DNA from: CAZRHR01 sp964578885
GTDB taxonomy: Bacteria > Bacteroidota > Bacteroidia > CAIKAF01
Direction: 5' to 3'
Assembly: GCA_964578885.1 (NCBI GenBank)
Contig: CAZOEO010000009.1
Span: forward strand, 62,001 to 126,000
Length of the DNA stretch: 64,000 nucleotides
Below the pieces are notes generated by a model. That model had not been told where the DNA came from, did no database searches, and saw only the letters and a list, made by a program, of their open reading frames with translations. The translations under genes and the position numbers were made by a program. Positions 1 to 9,136 of the stretch are shown here, piece after piece (position 1 is the first letter of the stretch; each line of letters opens with the position of its first letter).

Positions 1-2
1 CT

Positions 3-383
3 TCCGGACAAATTTGCGAGCAGTTGATGGAGAAGAGTAGTGGAGACCAGGCAGCCGACTACGAACAACAGGCCATGGATCATTATAAAAAGGCCCTGGA
101 ATTGGCGCCAAACACATCTACAGCCATTGCTGGTCTTGGAAATGCGCATATTCGTAAAGCCAATAAATTAGTGGAACAAGCGAATCAATTGCCGCTCAGC
201 AAAGCCAAGGAATATGATGCGTTGAAAAAGCAATACATGGAAGAATTCAAACAAGCCGCTGTGTTGCTGGAGCAATCTTATACCATTAAAAAGACCAAAG
301 CCGTTCAAAGCAATTTGATTTCTATTTATGAGCGACTCGAGAATTTCGATCGTATCGAGGAATTGAAAAAGGATAAGTTGTAA
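3..383 (+). CDS. TPR-repeat protein, C-terminal part (cut by window edge)
   Basis: The frame is open from the first bases of the window, so this is the 3' part of a longer gene; the first in-window ATG (position 24) is probably internal. The visible roughly 126 residues are helical and Lys/Glu-rich. One TPR-like unit is clear (HYKKALELAPNTSTAIAGLG, about residues 27-46), and a second helical pair ends at EELKKDKL. TPR proteins act as scaffolds; no partner or function can be named from this fragment. A hairpin terminator follows 18 bases after the stop, so this is the last gene of its transcript. Confidence 0.7.
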   Translation, partial: SGQICEQLMEKSSGDQAADYEQQAMDHYKKALELAPNTSTAIAGLGNAHIRKANKLVEQANQLPLSKAKEYDALKKQYMEEFKQAAVLLEQSYTIKKTKAVQSNLISIYERLENFDRIEELKKDKL

Positions 384-401
384 ACTTATTGGAGGATATG
401 G

Positions 402-428
402 AAAGGGAGGCGAAAGTCTCCCTTTTTT
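402..428 (+). terminator. Rho-independent terminator of the TPR gene
   Basis: Eight-base arms AAAGGGAG and CTCCCTTT enclose a short loop and run into a stretch of six T. It lies directly downstream of the TPR stop codon on the same strand. Confidence 0.75.
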
Positions 429-768
429 ATTGGCTAAAATTGGTAAAAGGAATGATGGAAGGATAATGGTTTGAATTTGTGTTCTTCCTATCTTTATTTA
501 ACATAATATAAATTATTGAATAAAGGAGGTATAATCATTCAAAGTGCGAATCATGTCTAACACCAGGACAAAAATCAAACAACATCAAAGAATCAACGCT
601 ATCACCTAATCCGATTGAATTTGCCTTTCTTCAAAAGAAAGCACATGAATCGAATGGAAACGATGGAATAAAAATGAGGATGGAGTAAATTTTATCATAA
701 CGTTGACCAAGTGGATGCGAATCCATCACATTGTAACTAAAGTTCAAATGGCCATTTTGGGTCATAAA
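429..768. other. Intergenic region between convergent transcripts, no gene seen
   Basis: About 340 AT-rich bases. An AAAGGAGGTATAAT string (522-535) combines a perfect Shine-Dalgarno-like and a TATAAT-like sequence, but no start codon is well placed after it; the ATG at 553 opens only 18 codons. A short inverted repeat CTTTCTT-CAA-AAGAAAG lies at 625-641. I cannot assign either to a gene. Confidence 0.5.
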
Positions 769-797
769 AAAAGTCCGGCAAGCATGTCCGGACTTTT
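766..797 (-). terminator. Terminator of the DUF5606 gene (possibly bidirectional)
   Basis: Perfect ten-base arms AAAAGTCCGG (769-778) and CCGGACTTTT (788-797) with a nine-base loop. Read on the minus strand, the hairpin follows the DUF5606 stop and runs into a T tract. On the plus strand it ends in TTTT as well, so it may stop both strands. Confidence 0.75.
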
Positions 798-816
798 CAT
801 TATACCCTGTGGAATT

Positions 817-1371
817 TTATTGCGTCTTGCGCACCATGGAGGTACTTTTTCTCGTTGGCGCTTTAACCGTTTTGGCTGGTTTGCTATCCGGCGCGGCTTT
901 AGTCGCTTTCACTTTTGGCACATCAGTGACGGGTGAACCATCTTTATCCACATCAGTGGCTGTGGCAGCTTCCAACTGAGACGCGGTGAGACCGTTTTTC
1001 ACCAACTGGTTAAACCACTTAATGAGTTTTCTAATGTCGGCATCATGTACGCGATCTTCGTCATGCTCAGGTAAAACTTGCTTGAAAAAAGCACGAACAT
1101 CAGCGGAGCTGGTTTCCTTTGGATTAGGAAGTTCATTATCCTTAGAAAACGCCAAAACTTTAATTAATACCTCGCGCAATGGAATATCTCCATCGGTGGT
1201 AAACATGCTAATATCCTGCAAGGTGCTGACCTGGTGGCTTTGATACACCGGCATTTTCTTTCCGGTCTCTAGGTTTTCGGCCACTAAACCGAACTTGGCA
1301 CGCCCTACAATTTTGAACAGGGAACCCTGACCAGAAATAGCGATAAGTTTTTCAAACTCCATATGATTCAT
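817..1371 (-). CDS. DUF5606 family protein
   Basis: 184 residues. The first half resembles the Bacteroidota DUF5606 domain: an opening like FEKLIAISGQGSLFKIVGR (residues 5-23), then KKMPVYQSHQVSTL and an IPLREVLIKVL segment. The family is cytosolic and has no known reaction. A helical middle segment with Asp/Glu is followed by a low-complexity basic tail rich in Lys, Ala, Pro and Thr (about residues 140-184, ending MVRKTQ), which might bind nucleic acid; that is inference from composition. No signal peptide. Transcribed away from the S8 protease gene's 5' side and closed by the hairpin at 766-797; the upstream minus-strand protease gene ends only 40 bases before this start, so the two may be co-transcribed. 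Confidence 0.8.
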   Translation of the reverse strand: MNHMEFEKLIAISGQGSLFKIVGRAKFGLVAENLETGKKMPVYQSHQVSTLQDISMFTTDGDIPLREVLIKVLAFSKDNELPNPKETSSADVRAFFKQVLPEHDEDRVHDADIRKLIKWFNQLVKNGLTASQLEAATATDVDKDGSPVTDVPKVKATKAAPDSKPAKTVKAPTRKSTSMVRKTQ

Positions 1372-1411
1372 TTTCTTCTTAAACGGGGACTAAAATACAT
1401 AAAAAACTAAG

Positions 1412-4237
1412 TCAAGGACCAACCTGCAATTGTCTACCATTGGATATCCGCAAATGTCCGCCACAAAGGGTTTCAATATAAGCGGCTTGCCCATTGCTAT
1501 CGGAAATGACAGGGTCAAATCCTCCAGGATATGATGGCTTTATCACATAAACCCGATGTGAACTTGTCGGAACCACACCTGCGCTCCAGTTTCCGGCATG
1601 ATGCCAGTTGGCGGTTCCTGCCGCTCCCGTCCATACATTCGCAGAATTTTGGTATTGGGTTAAAGCCAACTGAGCTGCATTTTGTATGTCTGAAAACTGG
1701 TCTCCCACTACAAACGCCATACTTACAATCGCGCAATTTCCTGGCGCCAGGCTATCAATGACTGTACCTAAATATTGTGCAGGATCGCCTACGGTGGACA
1801 AAGACCTACCTATTCCACCGGTCATGGCGGTCCATTTTTCGGATTGGGAAAATCCATTGGTTACGGCAATGCTTCCTCCACCTCCTCCTACATCAAATGC
1901 ATAATAATGTGGCGTGGTGCCTGTCAAAAGCACCATACCACTCCCCCGCCCTCCTAATTGGCTGATCTGCCAGCCAAGTCGGCGCGATACATCCCATCCG
2001 GCCTGATTGGGTGTCGTAAAAAATAAAGTATCTGCCACATCCTGGTCACAATAATACCCAATAAACACATTTTTTAGTCCGGTCGCATTGGTATTTCGAA
2101 CTACATGGTCCATAAATATCACATTAGAAAGTGGACCGGTGGAATCTCCGTAAGCAATGCGGGTCACCTCAACGCCAATGGCATTTACTCCGGCTCCGCT
2201 ATCGTTAAACTTGGAAATAACTCTTACATCTCCATAATTTCCTCGAACATCTTTGGACATGGGCTGCACACTCACGAAATGATTGTCGGTAATCAAAGGG
2301 CAACATCCTGCCAAGGGATCGGACAATGTAGCGTTGGAAACTTTGCTATTGTGGCCAATCATCAGGCTAAAAGGCGCATAAAATTGTTCAAGCAAATTGT
2401 TCGGTCCATTCTCTTTTCTCCAGCCAATACCCGTTTGTGTAGCGGCATCGGTATATCCAAGACGACCATTATTTCCAAGCGTCAACTGATTTTTGTTACT
2501 GGTCCAATTGTAATGATCGGGCTGTAGGAAAAGGAAAAAGTCGGTATGACCGGCCCTAGCCGTATCCTGATAAGTAACACGAAAACGCACCAGATGATTC
2601 ACTGGGCAACTGTTTTTCACAATAAACCGGAAAGGTTGACCTGCGTGGGAAAAAGACTGCATGCTCCCCACTACTCCAATTTGTAGGGTGCTGTCCAAGA
2701 GCTGAACATGAGCAGAATTATGGGTAATCCTTGCGGACAATGCGCTTGTGGAAGGACGCAGGGCATTCAGCGAAAGTCCGGTCACCAGCACGGTGTCACC
2801 TGCAAAGAAAATACCATCACCATCTTCATCCGAAAATTGTCTGTTTCTAAAATGCATCCATGCGCCTGTAGAATCTATTACGGCATTTTTCAAATCGATT
2901 CTTCCGTACCCCATCCGACCAACTACGCCTGCATTGCCGGGCAGGTTATCTATTTGTACGGAAGTCGCTTTAAGTCGCGCACCAATTTGAAAAGGCGTCA
3001 TCCATGGAAACTGAGAAAGCACAATTCCCGCTGACCCGGAAACCACCGATGAGGCTTCGCTAGATCCACTTCCTGTGGCATATCCGGTACCATAAGTTCT
3101 GTAAATGCTTTCGCCTGGTGCAGCCAATTCAATGAGCTCATAATATGAACTTCCACTCCATCTAATGTCATTTACATTGGTGGCAGTAACGCCAAGCACT
3201 TCTTCGAATGCGGCGGGATAAATTGGGTTTGTATTGTTTGAATTTCCAGCTGCAGCAATCACTAGTTTCCCTTGATCCATGACCGCCCAACACATGACAT
3301 CTCTACCGAGTTGGGTCGCATAGGTGCCTCCCCATGAACAATTGATGATATCTGCGCCTGCTCTTACGGCATAAGCCACCGCCTGGTAGCCTCTTACCCA
3401 TCCCTGGCCTGTACGTACCATTTTCACAGGCAAATATTTACATTTCCAGCCGATTCCGGCAATACCCACTGCATTATCTGTAGTTGCAGCGGCAATACCG
3501 CACATGGCCGTTCCGTGAATAGACGCCGTAGCACCATCACTCGGATTATAAGAGGGATTATTGTCGCCATCACCTACATCCCAACCTCGGAAGTTATCAA
3601 TGTATCCATCTCCATCATTGTCTATTCCATCTATGGGATCTGCATAATTGTATTTGATGTTTCCAAGCAAATCCGGATGCGTAAAATTGGTTCCTCCGTC
3701 TACAATGGCAATAACCACATTGGTGTCTCCTGTAGTTTTATCGTAAGCATCGAAGGCCCGGATTCGGGAAAAATAATATTGACTGCCAATACTCGGATCA
3801 TTAGGAGTCAGAAGAGGTTGAACGATTGGAAGCGGCTCTGCCCACTCAAACAATCCCGTTCCCAAAACCAATGAAACCAGCCTTTGTATGGGAACTTGAG
3901 ATTGAGCAGGCACTTCGTAAATGAGACTTAAGTCTGTGGTGGGTAAACCATAGGCATTCAACGTTTGTGTGGGGGCAGATTCATTTGGAAATGCTTTTTC
4001 CGGCGTTCCCAACCCCATCCTTTTGGCCCGGAAAGCCCAGGATGACTGAAGATCATTAAATAAAAAACGAGATTCCGGCCGCAATTTTACCACCAAAGTG
4101 GTTGGATCATAATCGATTCCTGGTTGGCCATAAGACACTGGAAACCATCGGGGATCTGCATTATCCGCCAACTGACCGAAAACCGAAACTCCCAACAAAA
4201 GGCCAGAAAACAGACCTATCCATCTTTTTTGCATCAT
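1412..4237 (-). CDS. Exported subtilisin-like (S8) serine protease
   Basis: 941 residues with a Sec signal peptide (cleavage near VFGQ, about residue 21). A propeptide-like segment (about 45-140) precedes a subtilase domain. The visible triad is Asp180 (AIVDGGTNFTHPDL), His241 (SIHGTAMCGIAA) and Ser393 (GSGSSEASSVVSG), with the oxyanion Asn332 in IAAAGNSN. The serine loop reads G-S-S-E-A-S-S where subtilases usually have G-T-S-M-A-A-P, so it is recognisable but diverged. An acidic Asp/Asn/Gly insert (DGIDNDGDGYID, about 203-214) between Asp and His looks like a calcium-binding loop. Beyond about residue 450 lie beta-rich domains, and the end resembles one NWSAGVVP-type repeat. No T9SS sorting domain is visible, so localisation after the periplasm is unclear. 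Likely role: extracellular or periplasmic protein degradation. Confidence 0.85.
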   Translation of the reverse strand: MMQKRWIGLFSGLLLGVSVFGQLADNADPRWFPVSYGQPGIDYDPTTLVVKLRPESRFLFNDLQSSWAFRAKRMGLGTPEKAFPNESAPTQTLNAYGLPTTDLSLIYEVPAQSQVPIQRLVSLVLGTGLFEWAEPLPIVQPLLTPNDPSIGSQYYFSRIRAFDAYDKTTGDTNVVIAIVDGGTNFTHPDLLGNIKYNYADPIDGIDNDGDGYIDNFRGWDVGDGDNNPSYNPSDGATASIHGTAMCGIAAATTDNAVGIAGIGWKCKYLPVKMVRTGQGWVRGYQAVAYAVRAGADIINCSWGGTYATQLGRDVMCWAVMDQGKLVIAAAGNSNNTNPIYPAAFEEVLGVTATNVNDIRWSGSSYYELIELAAPGESIYRTYGTGYATGSGSSEASSVVSGSAGIVLSQFPWMTPFQIGARLKATSVQIDNLPGNAGVVGRMGYGRIDLKNAVIDSTGAWMHFRNRQFSDEDGDGIFFAGDTVLVTGLSLNALRPSTSALSARITHNSAHVQLLDSTLQIGVVGSMQSFSHAGQPFRFIVKNSCPVNHLVRFRVTYQDTARAGHTDFFLFLQPDHYNWTSNKNQLTLGNNGRLGYTDAATQTGIGWRKENGPNNLLEQFYAPFSLMIGHNSKVSNATLSDPLAGCCPLITDNHFVSVQPMSKDVRGNYGDVRVISKFNDSGAGVNAIGVEVTRIAYGDSTGPLSNVIFMDHVVRNTNATGLKNVFIGYYCDQDVADTLFFTTPNQAGWDVSRRLGWQISQLGGRGSGMVLLTGTTPHYYAFDVGGGGGSIAVTNGFSQSEKWTAMTGGIGRSLSTVGDPAQYLGTVIDSLAPGNCAIVSMAFVVGDQFSDIQNAAQLALTQYQNSANVWTGAAGTANWHHAGNWSAGVVPTSSHRVYVIKPSYPGGFDPVISDSNGQAAYIETLCGGHLRISNGRQLQVGP

Positions 4238-4385
4238 CTGAATTACGAGAAATGGGTTCGAACCGGGTTAAAATTACAAAATTAAACCGAAGTCCTCTGG
4301 AAATAGTTTTGATTTGAGTCTAATAAAATAGCTGATAAAAGGGTTGCAGACTTCGTAAAAAAAATTGAAATTTGTTTTGCTTTTT

Positions 4386-6650
4386 ATGAAAAGACTTACC
4401 CCATTTTTGTTTTTTGTTTCTGGCTTGTTTTTTCAACTGAATGGTCAGCCTTGTATACGCATTGAATCTTTGTTGGTAGATGCATGTGGCAATCCTGAAG
4501 GTGAAAACGAAATGGTTCGATTTCGGACTGGAAATTCGTCCCTGAACACGGCCAATCTTTCCGCGACCTGGCCCACCAATGGCTGGCTAGGGATTTGTCA
4601 AAATGCACAAACCGCTGCTTCGGTGGCGCAGATTAATGCAGGCATTACCCAATGTGGTTTTGTCATGGAACCTCCCGGAGGGATCCTTCCACCGCAAGCC
4701 CAAGTCGTTTTAGTCACTTCTACCAACTTCAATCCTACGTTTAATCCGTTTACCGCTCTTTCGGATACCATTTACATGATTTTCCAATGCGCTGGAAATG
4801 CACAAGGACATCTTGCCAACGCTACTTCTACTGGTGTGAGAACGGTTTCTCTTTCCTTTTCATCTCCTGCCGGGTGTAGCCAGTCGGTTAGTTATGATTG
4901 CGGATTATTGACCGATATTTTTGGAAATACCGGCATCACGGGAAATACGCCTTCCGACCGGGATGGAGCTGCCGTGGTTTTTGCGCCCAATGGGGTTCCC
5001 TCCTACCCTAACGCAGGCTGCCAGGCGCCCATTGTTCCAGGTTTCGTAGACGCCGGAAATGCACAAACGGGCTGCGCCGGAGATACCATTTGGCTCACAG
5101 GTACGGCCTCTTCCGTATTTCAGACGTTTCAATGGTCTGGAGGAAATGGCGTTTTCACACAACCCAATCAACTGGTTACTGGTTACGTAATCAGTGCGTT
5201 GGATTTCCCACTCGTCAACTTAACCCTGACCGGTACCAGATGCAATGGCACGTTGTCCGATGGAGTTACTTTAAATATCAATCCTACGCCTTCGGTTCAA
5301 ATTCAACCTGCCGGATTAATTGGAATTTGTAATGGCAGTCCGGTGACACTGAATGCAACAGCCACTGGCCCAGTAATTTGGTCCAATGGCACTACGGGCA
5401 ATTCCGCCAATTTTTCCGCGGCGGGTTGGGTCAGAGCCAGTACTAGCAATGGCTGTGGCATCGATTTAGATTCTGTTCAATTGGCCGATGGCCTTCCCCC
5501 TAATGTACAAATTAGCAACACTTCTCCTGGCCCGTATTGTCCTGGAGACCAGGTGTTGCTTACCGCCAATTCCGCATCTCAGGTTACCTGGGGCTGGAGT
5601 ACCGGAGCAAATGGCGCAACCATTCAGGTGAGCGGTTCCGGAACCTATACGGCCACTGCCACCAACGCTTGCGGTACCAATTCTGCGGCCATCACCATCA
5701 ATTTCACCCCCGCCCCTCAAATCAATATTGTAAATTCACCCAATACCATTCTCTGTACCGGACAAACTTTACTACTCGATGCACAAGGAAATGGCATCAT
5801 TCAATGGAATGGTCAGAACATAAATCCACTTCCCGTTAGTACCGGCGGCGTATACACGGCCATGGTAACCAATCCTTGCGGTGTGGTTTCCCAACAACTC
5901 AATGTAATAGAGAATCCACTACCAAGTATCAGTTATACAGGCATTCAGCCCATCGGCATTTGCCAGGGACAATCTTTGAATTTGGCCATCAACAGCAATG
6001 TGCCAACCTCTTGGAACACCGGCGCCACGGGCTCTTCAATTTTGGTGATGCAACCGGGTACTTATCAGGCGATTGGGCAAAATGCATGTGGTTCCGATAC
6101 CCTCACTCTTTTGGTACAAAGCTCTAATCTTCAGGTGGGATTGTCCGCGTCTCCGTTGATTGGCATTTCTCCCGTGGAAGTAATTTTTACGCCAAGTTGG
6201 ACCGGTGCAGATACCGTTCGTTGGGACGTTCCGGCCGTTCTACCCGGAAATGGCGGGATAGCCACCGTTTTGTATGATACCATGGCCACCATCACTTATA
6301 CGCTCACTGGCGTTGACACATTTGGTTGCGCAGCTTATGCCAGCATTTCATTGCAAATAGCTCCCGATCGTAATTATGGATTCTTTGTTCCCAACACATT
6401 TACGCCCAATGGAGATGGCCTGAATGATGTGTTCAAAGCACATGGATTCGGTATTACCACGGTCAAAGGGATTATTGTAAATCGTTGGGGTGAAATTATT
6501 TATGAAATTGGTGATTTGGCCCATGCCTGGGACGGCAGAGTGTCTTTAGACGAATGGGCACCCAATGGAGTCTACACGTATCGGTTTGAAGTGCAGAACA
6601 AAGCGTTTGAGACCTTCACCTTTATGGGGCAAATCAATTTAATTCGCTAA
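4386..6650 (+). CDS. T9SS type B cargo: multidomain surface protein with gliding-motility-type C-terminal domain
   Basis: 754 residues from the ATG at 4386; an upstream in-frame TTG at 4365 only adds residues before the signal peptide (MKRLTPFLFFVSGLFFQLNG). The N-terminal ~170 residues resemble a lamin-tail-like beta domain (SLLVDACGNPEGENEMVRF). Several Ig/PKD-like units follow, each with paired Cys and a GICNGSPVTLNA-like opening. The last ~90 residues are the type B T9SS sorting domain: FVPNTFTPNGDGLNDVF, then IVNRWGEIIYE, then WDG and PNGVYTYRF. It is therefore predicted to be secreted by the T9SS and bound to or released from the cell surface. Adhesion or matrix function is inference. 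Its 3' end overlaps the convergent solute-binding gene by 12 bases. Confidence 0.85.
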   Translation: MKRLTPFLFFVSGLFFQLNGQPCIRIESLLVDACGNPEGENEMVRFRTGNSSLNTANLSATWPTNGWLGICQNAQTAASVAQINAGITQCGFVMEPPGGILPPQAQVVLVTSTNFNPTFNPFTALSDTIYMIFQCAGNAQGHLANATSTGVRTVSLSFSSPAGCSQSVSYDCGLLTDIFGNTGITGNTPSDRDGAAVVFAPNGVPSYPNAGCQAPIVPGFVDAGNAQTGCAGDTIWLTGTASSVFQTFQWSGGNGVFTQPNQLVTGYVISALDFPLVNLTLTGTRCNGTLSDGVTLNINPTPSVQIQPAGLIGICNGSPVTLNATATGPVIWSNGTTGNSANFSAAGWVRASTSNGCGIDLDSVQLADGLPPNVQISNTSPGPYCPGDQVLLTANSASQVTWGWSTGANGATIQVSGSGTYTATATNACGTNSAAITINFTPAPQINIVNSPNTILCTGQTLLLDAQGNGIIQWNGQNINPLPVSTGGVYTAMVTNPCGVVSQQLNVIENPLPSISYTGIQPIGICQGQSLNLAINSNVPTSWNTGATGSSILVMQPGTYQAIGQNACGSDTLTLLVQSSNLQVGLSASPLIGISPVEVIFTPSWTGADTVRWDVPAVLPGNGGIATVLYDTMATITYTLTGVDTFGCAAYASISLQIAPDRNYGFFVPNTFTPNGDGLNDVFKAHGFGITTVKGIIVNRWGEIIYEIGDLAHAWDGRVSLDEWAPNGVYTYRFEVQNKAFETFTFMGQINLIR

Positions 6651-8183
6651 TTCCTCCCAATTCCACGCGCCATTTGGCCAAAGTTGGGGTTGTACACTAT
6701 TATTCCGATAAAAAATCACTTGCTGGTCGTACCACAAAGGAATCACAGGCATGTCCATGTACAATGTATTTTCCAGCATGTCTGCCGATTGGCGGTTTGG
6801 ATTCCGGGTAAAAGCATCAAATGAGGTATTGAATTTCTGTCGATTCCATTGGGTATAGTTTGGTCCATTGGGGGTTTCCATGGGCCCGTAAAAAAGTTGG
6901 TAGTAGTTTAGCGGATTGGGATAATCTGCAATCCAGGAGGCTCGAAAAAATGTGTAGCGTCCTCCGGCAATACCAGATTTCAAGGTGGCACGATCTACCA
7001 CTTCTGTTTTACAGGAAAATCCGAAATTTCTCCATTGCGCCACTAAAGCGGTCGCAATATCAGTATAGGCCGGATCCGTGTGAAGGGTCAGCATGGGCAC
7101 TTCGGCCGAATGGGAATAACCGCTGGCCTGAACCAAGGGAAGAACGGAATCGGGAAAAAAGTCATACACATGGTTTCCGGGATACGGCCGAAGCTCGTCG
7201 GGCAACATGCCATACCGGGCCACTGTACCCACGTTGGCGCGCAATTCACGCACAATGGCTTCCCGGTCTAAAGCAAACGCGTACGCCCTGCGCAGAGTGG
7301 AAGACGTCGCCACCGGATGATCGGTCGCTTTTACCCGAAACCCCAAATATTCTGTATTGTAAAAAGGAAACTTTTTGAAAACTGTGGTATGCGCATATTC
7401 TGGCAGCAATTGTCCGGCGCCGTCCAAAAGTCGATCCCGATACGCAGGTTGAATTCCGATAAGCACATCGAGCCGACCTGCCAGGTATTCCAGAAAAGCC
7501 GTTTGCGCATCTTTTAAAAAGTAAACGGCCACTCGGTCGCAAGCTATTTCACCTTGCCAATATTTCTGAAAATGAGCAAGAATCAAGCGTTGTTCAGGTA
7601 CCCATTTCAACAAAGAAAAGGGTCCTGTGCCCAAAGGAGCGGAGGAAATCCGGGTTGGCTCCTTCTTTAATTGTCTGTCGGAAAGAATCCCGGTGAGTGG
7701 CGTGGCCAATCGCAGGTAAAAAAGTCCATCGGGTGCCTTTAACCGAAAGGTCACAACGGTATCGGATTCCGCCTGCATGTCTGATACGGAACTCAAAATC
7801 CAGGCAGCACGCGGCTTGGAAAGCAGTCGCCGGAAGGTGGCCACCACGTCCTGCGCCCGAAGTGTGTCTGACCGTCCGGGAGCAAACGGATGAAACAAAA
7901 CCGGAAAGCGCAACAGAAACTTCCAGTTGGTCGCCTTTTCATCGGAAGACCAGGACTTGGCCAATCCCGGGCTGCCATTCGGCTTCACCAAGGTTTCCGT
8001 AATCATTGAAACGGCGCGTAAATGAGCAAGATGCAATGCGTCTGCGGGATCCAAAGATTGTATACCCTGAGGTTCATTGTACCGGAAAATCCGATGAGAC
8101 TCAGCGGGAGATACGGAGGTGGAAGTACAGCCTGCTGCAAAAATCATGGCCACCAGACCACACCATTTATTCCAACCATTCAT
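6639..8183 (-). CDS. Oligopeptide ABC-transporter substrate-binding lipoprotein (family 5)
   Basis: 514 residues. The lipobox AAGC puts the lipidated Cys at residue 19. The body matches the SBP_bac_5 family (DppA/OppA type): YNEPQGIQSLDPADALHLAH near the start, a LRAQDVVATFRRLL segment, YALDREAIVREL-like helix and a C-terminal PVIPLWYDQQV motif. Such proteins capture peptides or nickel-like ligands for an inner-membrane permease. No permease or ATPase gene is adjacent, so it is an orphan component or works with a transporter encoded elsewhere. Start ATG at 8183 lies 29 bases from the divergent NUDIX start; the 3' end overlaps the type B surface-protein gene. Confidence 0.85.
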   Translation of the reverse strand: MNGWNKWCGLVAMIFAAGCTSTSVSPAESHRIFRYNEPQGIQSLDPADALHLAHLRAVSMITETLVKPNGSPGLAKSWSSDEKATNWKFLLRFPVLFHPFAPGRSDTLRAQDVVATFRRLLSKPRAAWILSSVSDMQAESDTVVTFRLKAPDGLFYLRLATPLTGILSDRQLKKEPTRISSAPLGTGPFSLLKWVPEQRLILAHFQKYWQGEIACDRVAVYFLKDAQTAFLEYLAGRLDVLIGIQPAYRDRLLDGAGQLLPEYAHTTVFKKFPFYNTEYLGFRVKATDHPVATSSTLRRAYAFALDREAIVRELRANVGTVARYGMLPDELRPYPGNHVYDFFPDSVLPLVQASGYSHSAEVPMLTLHTDPAYTDIATALVAQWRNFGFSCKTEVVDRATLKSGIAGGRYTFFRASWIADYPNPLNYYQLFYGPMETPNGPNYTQWNRQKFNTSFDAFTRNPNRQSADMLENTLYMDMPVIPLWYDQQVIFYRNNSVQPQLWPNGAWNWEELAN

Positions 8184-8212
8184 GGGGTAAAAATCTTAAT
8201 TTTGACGTTGAT

Positions 8213-8833
8213 ATGATGCATCTTGATCCTGATAATTTCAAACACCGGTTGGCCACCGCTCATCCGATGCGGGAAAAAATAAGGCGGGAAATGATGTATA
8301 CAGGCCGGAAAGTCCCTTTCGACGGTGGACATGTAGTCTGGAAAGAAAGTGCCGTTCTCATGATTTTATGGAAAGAAAATGCCGTTTGGCATACGCTTTT
8401 GATGCAAAGAAATGAATACCATGGAGCGCATTCCGGTCAGATTTCCTTTCCCGGCGGTCGTCGTGAGCCCTCCGACCAAAACCTTTGGGAAACAGCGCTG
8501 CGCGAAACACAGGAAGAAACCGGCATTGCGCCATCGGCCTTGCAATTTCTTGGAGATTTATCTCCTTTACATATTCCGGTGAGCGGATTTTTCGTGCATC
8601 CTTTTGTGGCCGTGCATCATGGAAAACCATCCTTTCGTCCTGATCCCCGTGAAGTACATCATTTGGTGGAAGCGCCACTTCATGTCCTTTTTGCCGTAAA
8701 AACCAAGCAAAATCTGACGATTCAGGGAAATATTTTACAGGATGTACCAGGCTATGCGTATGGGAATTATTTTATTTGGGGCGCCACGGCCATGATGCTT
8801 CGGGAGGCTGAATTTCTTTTTCATCAGCGTTGA
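8213..8833 (+). CDS. NUDIX hydrolase, CoA pyrophosphatase-like
   Basis: 206 residues from the ATG at 8213 (a second ATG follows at once). The open frame reaches further upstream but would run over the divergent lipoprotein gene. The sequence has both signatures of the coenzyme A pyrophosphatase branch: LLMQRNEYHGAHSGQISFPG followed by the NUDIX box RETQEETGI. In this branch the first Glu of the canonical box is usually not conserved, as here. Family role: hydrolysis of CoA or acyl-CoA to phosphopantetheine and 3',5'-ADP, in the cytosol. A TAATTTTG -7 element at 8197-8204 lies nine bases before the start. The 3' end overlaps the convergent small membrane protein by 10 bases. Confidence 0.85.
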   Translation: MMHLDPDNFKHRLATAHPMREKIRREMMYTGRKVPFDGGHVVWKESAVLMILWKENAVWHTLLMQRNEYHGAHSGQISFPGGRREPSDQNLWETALRETQEETGIAPSALQFLGDLSPLHIPVSGFFVHPFVAVHHGKPSFRPDPREVHHLVEAPLHVLFAVKTKQNLTIQGNILQDVPGYAYGNYFIWGATAMMLREAEFLFHQR

Positions 8834-9024
8834 AGCGCCATATTTTTTACCCACATAAGCAATGCGATGGCCAAAACCACTAAGACGATCACGATAAGGC
8901 TGCCACGATAGTGGGTTTTATGCATTTTTCGATCTCGTAAATAGCTCCATAGCATGGCTCCTAAAAAAACAGCAGCAAAAGCGAGCGCAAAATAAAGATG
9001 ACCTTTTCCGAATGGCATGGTCAA
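8824..9024 (-). CDS. Small two-helix membrane protein
   Basis: 66 residues with two clear hydrophobic segments: about residues 9-27 (LYFALAFAAVFLGAMLWSYL) and 43-60 (LIVIVLVVLAIALLMWV). They are separated by a basic loop (RDRKMHKTHYRG), so both ends should face the periplasm. I do not recognise a named family. The composition and topology make it more credible than a chance frame, and the space has no other gene. It overlaps the 3' end of the NUDIX gene by 10 bases. Confidence 0.6.
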   Translation of the reverse strand: MTMPFGKGHLYFALAFAAVFLGAMLWSYLRDRKMHKTHYRGSLIVIVLVVLAIALLMWVKNMALQR

Positions 9025-9136
9025 AAATACCGATAACTTCGGTAAAATGTTGGTTTTTGTACATTGAATTGCGTCGGTCGTTTTTTCTGTTATTAGATTA
9101 TTTCTTTAGTTTTGACACATCCAAATAAGGAATAAC

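Noticed and set aside
703..936. Plus-strand frame overlapping the DUF5606 gene
   Set aside because: Runs through the terminator and antisense to a well-supported gene; no start or domain.
9028..9044. TACCGA...TCGGTA hairpin upstream of two divergent starts
   Set aside because: Six-base stem only; too weak and wrongly placed to call a terminator or operator.
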